DNA from: Ignavibacteria bacterium
GTDB lineage: Bacteria > Bacteroidota > Ignavibacteria > Tepidaquicellales > OLB5
NCBI GenBank assembly: GCA_025451455.1
Contig: JANWKI010000016.1
Location: 1 to 52,576, forward strand
Direction: 5' to 3'
DNA length: 52,576 nt
Positions 39,363-48,979 of this stretch are shown here, piece after piece; positions within the stretch are counted from its first letter, which is position 1, and the number at the start of each line of letters is the position of its first letter. The position numbers were made by a program, and so were the translations under genes. A model generated the notes under the pieces. It ran no database searches, was not told the origin of the DNA, and worked only from the letters and a program-made list of their open reading frames with translations.

Positions 39363-40391
39363 ATGAGCATTTTAGTCAATAAAAATACAAGATTAATGGT
39401 GCAGGGTATCACAGGCTCGGAGGGTTCATTTCACACAAGACAAATGATAGAATACGGAACTAACGTTGTCGCTGGTGTAACACCCGGTAAAGGCGGCACG
39501 ATGTTTGATGATAAGGTCCCGGTATTCAACACATGCAAAGAAGCAGTTGAAAAAGCTGGAGCTAATGCATCTGTAATATTAGTGCCTCCTGCATTTGCGC
39601 TTGATGCAATTCTCGAAGCGGCAGGTTCCGGTGTTAACGTAATTGTTACTATTACTGAGGGTATCCCGACAAGTGACATGATTACGGTAAAGAACTATCT
39701 GGAAGATCTGGGCAGAAGCGGAAGAAATGTGAGAATGATCGGCCCGAATTGCCCCGGCATTATTACTCCGGGTGAATGCAAAATAGGAATCATGCCCGGC
39801 TTCATACATTTGAAAGGAAAAATCGGGGTAATTTCAAGAAGCGGTACATTGACCTATGAAGCAGTTGCACAGCTAACAGAATTAGAACTTGGACAATCAA
39901 CTTGCCTGGGTATCGGCGGCGATCCGATAATCGGCACACAGTTTACCGACGCTATGAAGTTATTCAATGAAGATAAGAATACTGAGGCAGTAGTAATGAT
40001 TGGTGAGATCGGCGGTAATGCTGAAGAAGAATGCGCAGCCTATGTAAAGAAGTATATGACTAAACCGGTAGTCGGCTTTATTGCCGGCAGGACTGCTCCT
40101 CCCGGAAGACGTATGGGGCATGCCGGCGCTATAATTGCCGGAGGAAAAGGAACTGCTGAGGATAAGATAAAAGCAATGCGTGCTGCGGGTATTTATGTTG
40201 CAGAATCGCCTGCTGATATAGGTGTTACAGTAAAAAAGGCTCTGGACGCTCTAAAGTCTAAAAAAGTAAAAACAAGATCAGCTGGTAAGAAAAAACCGAA
40301 ACCTGTTAAGAAGAAAAAGCCTTCAGTTAAGAAAACAATCAAGAGTTCCAAACCTAAGTCTAAGAAGCCAGCATCAAAGAAGAGAAAATAA
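39363..40391 (+). CDS. sucD: Succinyl-CoA synthetase (succinate-CoA ligase) alpha subunit with C-terminal lysine-rich extension
   Basis: [87 protein letters not shown] (phospho-His); then a 45-aa basic tail. Confidence 0.95.
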   Translation: MSILVNKNTRLMVQGITGSEGSFHTRQMIEYGTNVVAGVTPGKGGTMFDDKVPVFNTCKEAVEKAGANASVILVPPAFALDAILEAAGSGVNVIVTITEGIPTSDMITVKNYLEDLGRSGRNVRMIGPNCPGIITPGECKIGIMPGFIHLKGKIGVISRSGTLTYEAVAQLTELELGQSTCLGIGGDPIIGTQFTDAMKLFNEDKNTEAVVMIGEIGGNAEEECAAYVKKYMTKPVVGFIAGRTAPPGRRMGHAGAIIAGGKGTAEDKIKAMRAAGIYVAESPADIGVTVKKALDALKSKKVKTRSAGKKKPKPVKKKKPSVKKTIKSSKPKSKKPASKKRK

Positions 40392-40491
40392 ACCTGGCTT
40401 AATAAAGCCGTTTAACACGCTGGATAAAGTAATTCATTAATCTAAAATTATCATCTCACCTGCGGGATCATTAGGGTGAATTAATAAAACT

Positions 40492-40866
40492 ATGAACTAC
40501 ACAATTATCAGGATTCAAAACGCCAGATTTTATGCTCATCACGGTGTGCTGGATGCAGAACGTATGAGCGGCGGTTTATTTGAAATTGATGTTGAACTGA
40601 CCTGTGATGTAACAGCAGCAGAAGTAGAGGATGTCCTGAAAAAAACCCTTGATTATGAACAGGCATATAAGTTCATTACAGAGGTTGTATCCGGCAAAAA
40701 GTTTTTTCTTATCGAAGCGCTTGCATACAGGATTGCGCAGAAGATAATTGATAATTTTTTTGTGGTGCAGAAAGTCACCGTCAAAGTCAGGAAACCTTCA
40801 CCTCCGCTTGGAGGTTTGACAGATTATGTAGAGGTTGAGCATTCCGAATACCGAAAACCCGGTTAG
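40492..40866 (+). CDS. folB: Dihydroneopterin aldolase
   Basis: ARFYAHHGVLDAERMSGGLFEIDVEL...LDYEQAYKFI...VRKPSPPLGGLTDYVEVEH. Confidence 0.93.
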   Translation: MNYTIIRIQNARFYAHHGVLDAERMSGGLFEIDVELTCDVTAAEVEDVLKKTLDYEQAYKFITEVVSGKKFFLIEALAYRIAQKIIDNFFVVQKVTVKVRKPSPPLGGLTDYVEVEHSEYRKPG

Positions 40867-40889
40867 CCTCAAAATAATAATATTGCATA

Positions 40890-41387
40890 ATGGTTGAAAA
40901 GGTAGTACTGGGTTTTGGATCGAACATAGGCAGCAGGCTGCGTAAAATTAATTCTGCCATAAAGATACTTTCGTTAAACAAAGATCTGGATCTGCTTGCC
41001 CTTTCATCGGTTTACGAGACAGAGCCATGGGGTTTCAAACATCAAAGGAATTTTCTGAATTGTGCTGCAGTTTTTCTCACAAAGTTATCCGCTGACGAAT
41101 TGTTTAAATTCATCAAAAAAACAGAAAAACAGGCAGGGAGACTAAAAAGAGATAAATGGCAGGCTCGGGAAATTGATATAGATATGTTATTTTACGGAAA
41201 CAAGATCATAGATCACAGGAATTTGAAAGTACCGCATAGGTATCTTCAAGAACGTAATTTTGTTTTAAACCCCCTTGCTGAAATATTACCGGGATTAATT
41301 CACCCTGTATTAAAAAAAAGTATTGCAGAATTATCCAGAATCTCAGAAGATACAGGAAAAGTAAAAGTATATAAAAGTCATAATTGA
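40890..41387 (+). CDS. folK: 2-amino-4-hydroxy-6-hydroxymethyldihydropteridine diphosphokinase
   Basis: VVLGFGSNIGSRLRKINSAI; VYETEPWGFKHQRNFLNCA; REIDIDMLFYGNKII; VPHRYLQERNFVLNPLAEI. Confidence 0.95.
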   Translation: MVEKVVLGFGSNIGSRLRKINSAIKILSLNKDLDLLALSSVYETEPWGFKHQRNFLNCAAVFLTKLSADELFKFIKKTEKQAGRLKRDKWQAREIDIDMLFYGNKIIDHRNLKVPHRYLQERNFVLNPLAEILPGLIHPVLKKSIAELSRISEDTGKVKVYKSHN

Positions 41388-42058
41388 ACGGAAATTCTTC
41401 AAATAACAGCCAGATAAGCTACATTGCAGTCGAAGGAGTCATCGGTGCAGGCAAAACTTCGGTTGCTTCCATGCTTGCCGAGAGGCTTAATGCTAAACTG
41501 ATACTTGAGAATTTTGAAGACAATCCGTTCTTAGAGAAGTTTTATATGAACCCGGATGAATATGCATTCAGGACTCAGATGTTCTTTCTGCTGGAAAGGT
41601 ACACACAGCTTCAGGAACTGCATCAAAAAGACCTGTTTCAGAACTTCATTATCAGCGATTATGTTTTCGAAAAGGATAAAATATTCGCATACCTTAACCT
41701 GAGCGATGACGAATTGAAAATATATGAACATGTAGTTCAGGGACTGGATAAAAATGTTGTTATACCCGATCTGGTCATTTATCTGCAGTCATCTGTCGAA
41801 AGATTGATGACTAATATCAATAAGCGGCAAAGAGAGATCGAAAAGGAAATAAGCGAAGAGTATATTGAAAATCTGAATGATGCTTATAATTACTTTTTTT
41901 CGAGATACAAGTCCTCAAAGGTCATGATAGTTAATTGCGAAGAGGTTGATTTTGTCAGCAACCCCGCAGATTTTGATGATCTTGTAAGTGAGATATTCAG
42001 ATCTGATATTTCAGCAATAAAATATTATAATCCTTCACTTAGAAAGACTGCCGAATAA
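41384..42058 (+). CDS. Deoxynucleoside kinase
   Basis: ISYIAVEGVIGAGKTSVASMLAERL (P-loop), FRTQMFFLLERYTQLQ, ISDYVFEKDKIFAYLNL, PDLVIYLQSSVERLMTNINKRQRE. Confidence 0.93.
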   Translation: MNGNSSNNSQISYIAVEGVIGAGKTSVASMLAERLNAKLILENFEDNPFLEKFYMNPDEYAFRTQMFFLLERYTQLQELHQKDLFQNFIISDYVFEKDKIFAYLNLSDDELKIYEHVVQGLDKNVVIPDLVIYLQSSVERLMTNINKRQREIEKEISEEYIENLNDAYNYFFSRYKSSKVMIVNCEEVDFVSNPADFDDLVSEIFRSDISAIKYYNPSLRKTAE

Positions 42059-42246
42059 TGCGTTATGTTATTATTGCAATATTGCTTTATATTTTTTACA
42101 TCATATTGAGAACAGTCCTGAAAAGTTTCCTCAATAATAAAACCACTGCTTCCCGGAAAGAACAGGAGAAACAAAAGCGTACGTATAATTTAGACAAGGT
42201 TCAGGATGCAGAATTCAGGGAAGTAAAGAAAGACCCTTCAATTTAA
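42058..42246 (+). CDS. Small membrane protein, DUF4834-like
   Basis: 62 aa, N-terminal TM; start ATG overlaps upstream stop (TAATG). Confidence 0.65.
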   Translation: MRYVIIAILLYIFYIILRTVLKSFLNNKTTASRKEQEKQKRTYNLDKVQDAEFREVKKDPSI

Positions 42247-42257
42247 GAATTGACAGT

Positions 42258-43358
42258 TTGAATAATTTTGAAAAAGTTTTTGGGTATGCAGCATTAAAGA
42301 TATTAAAAGGCTTTGTTCTGGAAAAAGATATTAACCCTTCTGAAATAGATCATAGTTCTGTAAAAAACATTCTTCTGGTAGTCCGGCATCAAATGGGAGA
42401 TATGCTGTGCACTCTGCCAATGATGCGCTCCATCAGGAACTTTTACCCTGATTCTCATATCATTCTTGTGACAAAAAAATCAACAAGTTTTGAAAAGATA
42501 TTCAAAGATAACAACTCACCGGTAAACGAGGTAAAGTATTATGAAAACGGTTTTGAAAATTTTATTAACCTTGTAAAAGAACTGAGAGATAAAAGAATTG
42601 ACTTATCAATTACTCCTTCAACGGTTTCTTTTTCTGCGACCAACCATCTTATAGCATATTATTCAAAAGCCAGGTACCGCGCGGGAGTGAGATCAAAAGA
42701 TTATGAACTTAACAGAATAGGGTACACTTTAAATATTAAAAATGATTTTTTGTGGGAACTCAACAAAGTACACCAGATAGAAAGGAACCTGGATATTATC
42801 AGGCAGTTGAGTATTACACCTTTTGAAAAAACGATCAGCTTATCACTTTACGAAGAAAATCTTGAGTTTGCCGGGAAGTTCTTCCGGAGCAATTTCCCCG
42901 ATAAAAACAGGATAGTAATCGGATTTCATCCGGGAGCAGGAAAAGAACATAACATCTGGCCAGCTGAGAAATTTGCAGAACTTGCTGTAATGCTTAAAGA
43001 AAGGCTGAATCCCTATTTCTTCATTTCTGAGGGCCCCTCAGACTTTAAATATACTTCAGGTTTGGAAGAATTTCTGAATAAACAAAATGGACTGGAATAT
43101 ACCAAACTAAGAGGTGAACTGGCTGACACAATGGCAATTCTTGCAAGGCTGAATTTGTTTATTACAAATGATACCGGGATAATGCATGTATGTTCAGGTT
43201 TCCAAACTCCTGTAATTGCTTTGTTTGGTCCAACTAATGCAAGTGAATGGGGAGTTATTGGAAGCAATAAAGTATCAATTCAATCCAGGGATGAAAATAT
43301 TAAAAATATTGATACTCATACTGTATTTGAAACCTGTTTGAGGTTGTTAAGTGTTTAA
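42258..43358 (+). CDS. Glycosyltransferase family 9 (heptosyltransferase-like)
   Basis: KNILLVVRHQMGDMLCTLPMMRSIRNFYPDSHIILVT; IGFHPGAGKEHNIWPAEKFAEL; LFITNDTGIMHVCSGFQTPVIALFGPTNASEWG. Confidence 0.92.
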   Translation: MNNFEKVFGYAALKILKGFVLEKDINPSEIDHSSVKNILLVVRHQMGDMLCTLPMMRSIRNFYPDSHIILVTKKSTSFEKIFKDNNSPVNEVKYYENGFENFINLVKELRDKRIDLSITPSTVSFSATNHLIAYYSKARYRAGVRSKDYELNRIGYTLNIKNDFLWELNKVHQIERNLDIIRQLSITPFEKTISLSLYEENLEFAGKFFRSNFPDKNRIVIGFHPGAGKEHNIWPAEKFAELAVMLKERLNPYFFISEGPSDFKYTSGLEEFLNKQNGLEYTKLRGELADTMAILARLNLFITNDTGIMHVCSGFQTPVIALFGPTNASEWGVIGSNKVSIQSRDENIKNIDTHTVFETCLRLLSV

Positions 43359-43408
43359 AATATTACAATTTGGCGGCAAAAACAGGCATTTTAAAGACAC
43401 ATTTTGTC

Positions 43409-43437
43409 TTGACATTTCTTACTTGTAAATATATATT
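43409..43437 (+). promoter_or_regulatory. Candidate promoter in the porU leader (TTGACA-N17-TATATT)
   Basis: TTGACA at 43409-43414, TATATT at 43432-43437; an aagaca/tgtctt inverted repeat overlaps the -35. Confidence 0.4.
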
Positions 43438-43541
43438 GCCTAATAATGAGGATGAAATTATAGAATAATTGTTAGAGGATTTTATTTCGGTTTTATAAAA
43501 CGGATGCCTTTAGCAATATATTCTGTAAAGTTTTTATAGAG

Positions 43542-43574
43542 CCGAATTGAACTATTTTCAATTTCGGTTTTTTT
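43542..43574 (+). terminator. Terminator-like hairpin in the porU leader
   Basis: ccgaattga-actatt-ttcaatttcgg (one bulged nt) followed by ttttttt; 28 nt before the porU ATG. Confidence 0.6.
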
Positions 43575-43601
43575 ATTTAAAACTCTAAAATTCTATAAGA
43601 A

Positions 43602-46600
43602 ATGAAAGCACTTAAATATTCCCTGATCGCTTTTTTGTTTTGTGCAGGAATAACTGTTTTTGCACAGGATGCTGATTTTCTTTCAAAAAATCCTGATTTA
43701 AGAAATAAGACCACAAACAATCCCGATATTTCAGATTTCCTGTTTAATGAGGTTAAACCTGACTACAAGATCATCAGTTCTAATTCATCATACATAGAAA
43801 TTGAATATTATCCTGCAGGCTCTGTAAAGAGGGAAATTGATGCCGGCCAGGAGCGTTTTTCAACCTATGAATTTCAAAGCGGTCTTGAGAAGGATGTGAT
43901 GAAGCAGGCCGGCAGCCCTGACTTGAGATATAGAAGTTTTGCCGTGATGCTTCCATCAGATAGAAATAATACTGTTCAGGTTATAGATTTTGATGTAAAG
44001 GAAGAACAAAGTGTAAATCTTGCACCGATCCCTCACATGAATGTTATTAATCCGAATATAAGGAGCTTCGAGAATATTTTCTATACTTACACAAGAGGCA
44101 GCGAGTACACAGTAAATAAATTCCAGCCTGAAAGTATTGCCTCTTTATCCAGTGTCGGCTCACTCAGAGATATTACAATTGGCAACCTTATCTTAAACCC
44201 GTACCAGTATAATCCTGTTACTAAAACGCTGAAATATTATTCCAGGATGCGTGTCAGGGTAAGTTTTGGTGAAAACCCTGTGCTGCTGAACCGTCCCAGA
44301 AGCAAACAGGAAATTGCCCTGCTCTCAAATACTGCCCTAAATTCTTTTACTGCAATGAACTGGGTTAACCCAAAGTATAAGAATATTTACAGAGATAATA
44401 ATGTTATAGAAAGTAAACTTAATACAGGTGACTGGTATAAAATAGAGATCAAGGATATCGGTGATAACAGTTCAAGTGAGGGCATTTATAAGATCACAAA
44501 AAGCTTCCTTACAGGTGCCGGCATCAATGTTTCTGGTGTTGACCCCAGGACTGTAAAGCTCTATGGAAACGGAGGCGAACTGCTGCCGGAAAGATTATAT
44601 GATCCAAGACCGTCTGATCTTGAGGAAATTGCTGTATATTTTGAAGGAGAACAGGATGGACAGTTTAATGACAATGATTTTATCCTGTTTTACGCAAGGG
44701 CAATAAATAACTGGAAGTATGATTCTGTTGCCAATTCTTTCAGGCATTACGTAAATTATTACAGCAGGTCAAACTATTACTGGATTTGCTTTGGTACTCC
44801 AAACAACGGTAAGAGGATGCAGCTTTCTCCTTCTGAAAACAGCGGCAGTGCAATAGTCCCTTCTTCTTTTTCTGAAAGAGTATTTTACGAACCGGAACAG
44901 GATAACCTGATAAGTGAAGGTAACCTGTGGCTGAGCTTTGGCAAGAGGCCGGGAGGCGCATTTGAATGGATCACAACCCTGACAGGGCTTGAAGCCAATT
45001 CAAATCTTTTGTACAGAATAAAGCTTGCATCAAGGTGCCTTGACCCCAATACAAATAATTTCCTGGTAAAAGACGATTATTCCAGCATGCCGGAATTGTT
45101 TTTCTTCATGGGTACTGTTCAGCCGGGGTTTGACAACTGGATATATACGGCCACTGATGAAGTAACGATCAATCAGTCTCAAAAAACAAACGGGGAACAG
45201 GTAAAATTAAAGTCTGTTTATTATGCATCTAATAGCGAAGCTGACGGATACCTTGACTGGTATGAAATAATTTATAAAAGAAGGTTCAACTCTGCCTCAG
45301 GTGATGTATTAAGTTTCGATTCACCGGATACAAATGCGATTGTAGAATATAATGTTTCGTCATTTTCCAATAATAACATTAAAGTATTTGATGCGACAGT
45401 CCATAATAATGTGAAGATAATACAGCCGCTGGCAGTGAGTTCTTCAAACGTAAGATTTCAAAGGACTGAAGTGAAAAACAACCTGAGCAAGTATTTTGTA
45501 GTTGGGCAAAACGGTTCCAAGATTCCAGCTCCGGGAAGCATATCTGCAAGAATACCGAACCAGGATCTGCACGGGATATCCGATGGCGCAAGTTTTGTTA
45601 TTATTACTCATAAAGATTTTATTTCAGCAGCAGATAGAATTAAGTCAAAAAGAGAACAGGGTGGCACTTCAAATCCGGATGACTTAAAGACAAGGATCAT
45701 TACTACTGATCAGATATTCAATGAATTCTCGGGTGGCGTATACGACGCGGTTGCATTAAGAGATTTTATCAAGTATGCTTTTGAGAACTGGAGTGAAAGA
45801 CCTGTTTATGTATGTTTACTGGGTGACGGTGGTTTTGATTATAAGAATATACTACAGATCCCGGGGGGGAATTTCGTACCAGCCTGGGAACTGACAAGTC
45901 CTTCAATTAACCAGGTACAGGGGCTCACAACGGATGACTATTTTGTTAATATTATAGGTGATTCTACATCACTAATTGGCAGGCCTGATCTTGCAATAGG
46001 AAGAATACCAGCGAACTTGGTTTCAGATGCTAATACATATATTGATAAAATTGACGCATATGAAAACGGTATAAACAACGGATACTGGAAAAACAGGATG
46101 ATGTTTGTTGCCGATGATTCGAAAACAACAGCTCCTGAATGCGAGTCTACTCCTCATTTGGCTCAGTGTGAATCACTTGCTGAATTATATACGCCTCCGG
46201 CAATTGATAAAATAAAGGTTTATCTTGTTAATTATCCAACAGTTATTACTCCGCAGGGCAGGAGAAAACCGCAGGTAAACTTAGATATTGCTAAGTACTG
46301 GAGCGAAGGTGTAATTAATATTCATTATACTGGCCACGGAAGCCCGGATGTTTGGGCTCATGAATATGTGCTTGAAAAGGATAATATTATGAGCCAGCTT
46401 ACAAACAGAAACCACTATCCGTTTGTTTCAATTGCCAGCTGTGATATGAGTAAATTCGATAACCCCAAAAACCAAAGCGCTGGCGAGCTTTTTATGATGT
46501 CTCCGCAAAAAGGAGCAATCGGAACAATGGCAGCCTCAAGGCCAGTATATGCTTCGAGTAATGCTGCACTGTTTTATGAGGTTTTCAATCAGCTTTACCT

Positions 46601-47795
46601 TCCAAGAGACACTTTACTTTTGCAGAAAAGGTTCGGAGGTGCAGTTTTTAATACTAAGCAGATAATTTTCAATTACTCGGATAATGATGCGAAGTTCATT
46701 TTAATGTGCGATCCGACAATCAGAACGCAGATCCCAAGATTCAAGTCTGATGTTGACAGCATCAGCGGGCTTGCAGGTGATACTATGAAAGCCCTGAGCC
46801 GGATCAAGATATACGGTTCAGTTATCCGCCCAGATTCATCATTATGGAATAATTATAACGGCAAGATCATACTGAAAATATATGATGTAGATAAGAATAT
46901 CGTGATTTATGAAGACTGCAATCCGCCCATACCTCCTCAGAATTTCAGGATAAACGGAGGTATCATTTATTCCGGAACTCAGAATATCGTGAACGGAAAA
47001 TGGGTTGTTGAATTTATTGTTCCGAAAGATATTTCATACCTTAACCAGCATGGAAGACTGATAAATTATTTTTATAATACTGAATTTGACGGCTCGGGGA
47101 TAAACAGAGATTTTATTGTGGGAGGTTTGAACCAGTCAGCTCCTGTAGATTCCATCGGTCCACGGATAAGTATGTTTCTGAATACGAGAAATTTCAGAAC
47201 GGGTGATATTGTGAACGAAAATTTTAAATTCATTGCCGATCTTTTTGATGAATCCGGGATTAACACTACGGGAACCATCGGTCATAAGATCGAAGGCGTC
47301 CTTGACGGGAATGAAAACAATAAGTATGATATGACGAATTTTTATAACAGCGATACTTCATATAAATCAGGGTCGCTGGAGTATGATTTTGCAAGTATTT
47401 CTGCAGGAAGACATACTTTGAAATTAAAAGCATGGGATACATATAACAATTCATCAGAGGCCTCGATTGAATTTGAAGTAGTTTCAGGCGGGGCATTGCA
47501 GGTATCAAATGTTTACAACTACCCGAATCCTTTCAGGGATAATACTGCTTTTACATTTCAGCACAACTATTCAGCTGATATAAATGTAAATATTAAAGTG
47601 TATACAGTTGCAGGCAGGCTTATTAAACAGATAGAGAGAAAGAATATTGCCGATAAGTTCGTTGTAATTAACTGGGACGGGAAAGATGAAGATGGCGAAA
47701 CATTGGGTAATGGTGTATATATTTATAAACTGATTGTTGAGTCTGCTGACGGTCTGACAAATACAAATACCGGCAAACTGGCTGTTTTAAAATAG
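43602..47795 (+). CDS. porU: Type IX secretion system sortase PorU-like (C25 gingipain-family peptidase)
   Basis: 1397 aa; NIHYTGHGSPDVWAHE (His) and FVSIASCDMSKFDNP (Cys); C-terminal YNYPNPFRDNTAFTF...NGVYIYKLIVES; adjacent porV-like gene. Confidence 0.9.
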   Translation: MKALKYSLIAFLFCAGITVFAQDADFLSKNPDLRNKTTNNPDISDFLFNEVKPDYKIISSNSSYIEIEYYPAGSVKREIDAGQERFSTYEFQSGLEKDVMKQAGSPDLRYRSFAVMLPSDRNNTVQVIDFDVKEEQSVNLAPIPHMNVINPNIRSFENIFYTYTRGSEYTVNKFQPESIASLSSVGSLRDITIGNLILNPYQYNPVTKTLKYYSRMRVRVSFGENPVLLNRPRSKQEIALLSNTALNSFTAMNWVNPKYKNIYRDNNVIESKLNTGDWYKIEIKDIGDNSSSEGIYKITKSFLTGAGINVSGVDPRTVKLYGNGGELLPERLYDPRPSDLEEIAVYFEGEQDGQFNDNDFILFYARAINNWKYDSVANSFRHYVNYYSRSNYYWICFGTPNNGKRMQLSPSENSGSAIVPSSFSERVFYEPEQDNLISEGNLWLSFGKRPGGAFEWITTLTGLEANSNLLYRIKLASRCLDPNTNNFLVKDDYSSMPELFFFMGTVQPGFDNWIYTATDEVTINQSQKTNGEQVKLKSVYYASNSEADGYLDWYEIIYKRRFNSASGDVLSFDSPDTNAIVEYNVSSFSNNNIKVFDATVHNNVKIIQPLAVSSSNVRFQRTEVKNNLSKYFVVGQNGSKIPAPGSISARIPNQDLHGISDGASFVIITHKDFISAADRIKSKREQGGTSNPDDLKTRIITTDQIFNEFSGGVYDAVALRDFIKYAFENWSERPVYVCLLGDGGFDYKNILQIPGGNFVPAWELTSPSINQVQGLTTDDYFVNIIGDSTSLIGRPDLAIGRIPANLVSDANTYIDKIDAYENGINNGYWKNRMMFVADDSKTTAPECESTPHLAQCESLAELYTPPAIDKIKVYLVNYPTVITPQGRRKPQVNLDIAKYWSEGVINIHYTGHGSPDVWAHEYVLEKDNIMSQLTNRNHYPFVSIASCDMSKFDNPKNQSAGELFMMSPQKGAIGTMAASRPVYASSNAALFYEVFNQLYLPRDTLLLQKRFGGAVFNTKQIIFNYSDNDAKFILMCDPTIRTQIPRFKSDVDSISGLAGDTMKALSRIKIYGSVIRPDSSLWNNYNGKIILKIYDVDKNIVIYEDCNPPIPPQNFRINGGIIYSGTQNIVNGKWVVEFIVPKDISYLNQHGRLINYFYNTEFDGSGINRDFIVGGLNQSAPVDSIGPRISMFLNTRNFRTGDIVNENFKFIADLFDESGINTTGTIGHKIEGVLDGNENNKYDMTNFYNSDTSYKSGSLEYDFASISAGRHTLKLKAWDTYNNSSEASIEFEVVSGGALQVSNVYNYPNPFRDNTAFTFQHNYSADINVNIKVYTVAGRLIKQIERKNIADKFVVINWDGKDEDGETLGNGVYIYKLIVESADGLTNTNTGKLAVLK

Positions 47796-47834
47796 AATAA
47801 GTTATAATTAATTATATTTAGGAGGAAAATTTAG

Positions 47835-48974
47835 ATGTTCAAACTTAAAATGTGCTTGCTGGCTGCTATTGTTGTGCTATCAGGAAATGTTTTTGCTCAG
47901 GGTGAGTCTGCGGTACCGTTCCTGCTTATCGGGCCTAATTCGTTGAATACCGGTATGGGTGAAATAGGAGCCGGAATGGTAAATGATGCCTCTGCAATGT
48001 TCTGGAATCCTGCCGGACTTGGCTTTCAGACAGGGACTGAAGTCTCTATTACTCACTCTCCATGGCTGCCGGGATTGGGTTTATCGGATCTTTTCTATGA
48101 CTTTCTCGCCGGAAAACATTATATCAAGAAACTTAAGGGTACAATTGGTGCAAGTATAACTTATTTGAATATCGGTAAGATCATCAGAACCGATGAGTTC
48201 GGGAATGAAATAGGAGATTACCAGGCATTTGACGGGGCTCTTGCCGTTGGATACGGAACAAAAGTTACAAAGGATCTTTCAGTGGGAATTGTTACCCGGT
48301 TTATTTACAGCAAACTTGCAGTTGACCCCGTTGCGGGCGAACAGGGAACCGGCACAGCATACGATCTGAGTTTTGATTTATCAACTCTCTGGAGGCCATT
48401 TAAAACTAAAGTAAAATTTATCAATAACAGGCTTGGTATCGGTGTGAATCTCTCAAATATCGGCCCGAAAGTTACATATGTTGATAATGCACAGGCTGAC
48501 CCCCTGCCTACAAATCTTCGCCTTGGATTTGCATATGATGTATATCAAAGTGAATACAATAACTTTACAATATCAGCAGATTTTTCCAAACTTCTTGTAA
48601 AAAGAGGGGAAAACGGAGAATCTGACCCTGTTTATAAGGGAATTTTCACATCATTTAGCGGAGGATTCGACAATGTGATGAAATCTATTCAATCATCAGT
48701 CGGGGCTGAATACTGGTATGGTAACCCTAAAGTTATCGGTTTAAGAGGAGGTTTCTTTTATGAAGATCCGGATAAAGGCAAAAGAAAATTCATTACAATG
48801 GGCGCAAGTATCAGGTACAGCTTGTATGGATTTGATTTCAGTTACATAAGCACAATAGAAGAGAATCATCCTCTTGCCAATACCCTGAGATTTACTCTTT
48901 CCGTAAATTTTGGTACTCCGGAAACAGTTAAAAAACCCGGGGAAAAGAAACCCGAAGATCAACCCAAGAAATAA
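47835..48974 (+). CDS. porV: Type IX secretion system outer membrane channel protein PorV-like
   Basis: SAVPFLLIGPNSLNTGMGEIGAGMVNDASAMFWNPAGLGF...ITHSPWLPGLGLSDLFYDFLAGKH; beta-barrel. Confidence 0.88.
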   Translation: MFKLKMCLLAAIVVLSGNVFAQGESAVPFLLIGPNSLNTGMGEIGAGMVNDASAMFWNPAGLGFQTGTEVSITHSPWLPGLGLSDLFYDFLAGKHYIKKLKGTIGASITYLNIGKIIRTDEFGNEIGDYQAFDGALAVGYGTKVTKDLSVGIVTRFIYSKLAVDPVAGEQGTGTAYDLSFDLSTLWRPFKTKVKFINNRLGIGVNLSNIGPKVTYVDNAQADPLPTNLRLGFAYDVYQSEYNNFTISADFSKLLVKRGENGESDPVYKGIFTSFSGGFDNVMKSIQSSVGAEYWYGNPKVIGLRGGFFYEDPDKGKRKFITMGASIRYSLYGFDFSYISTIEENHPLANTLRFTLSVNFGTPETVKKPGEKKPEDQPKK

Positions 48975-48979
48975 TTTAA

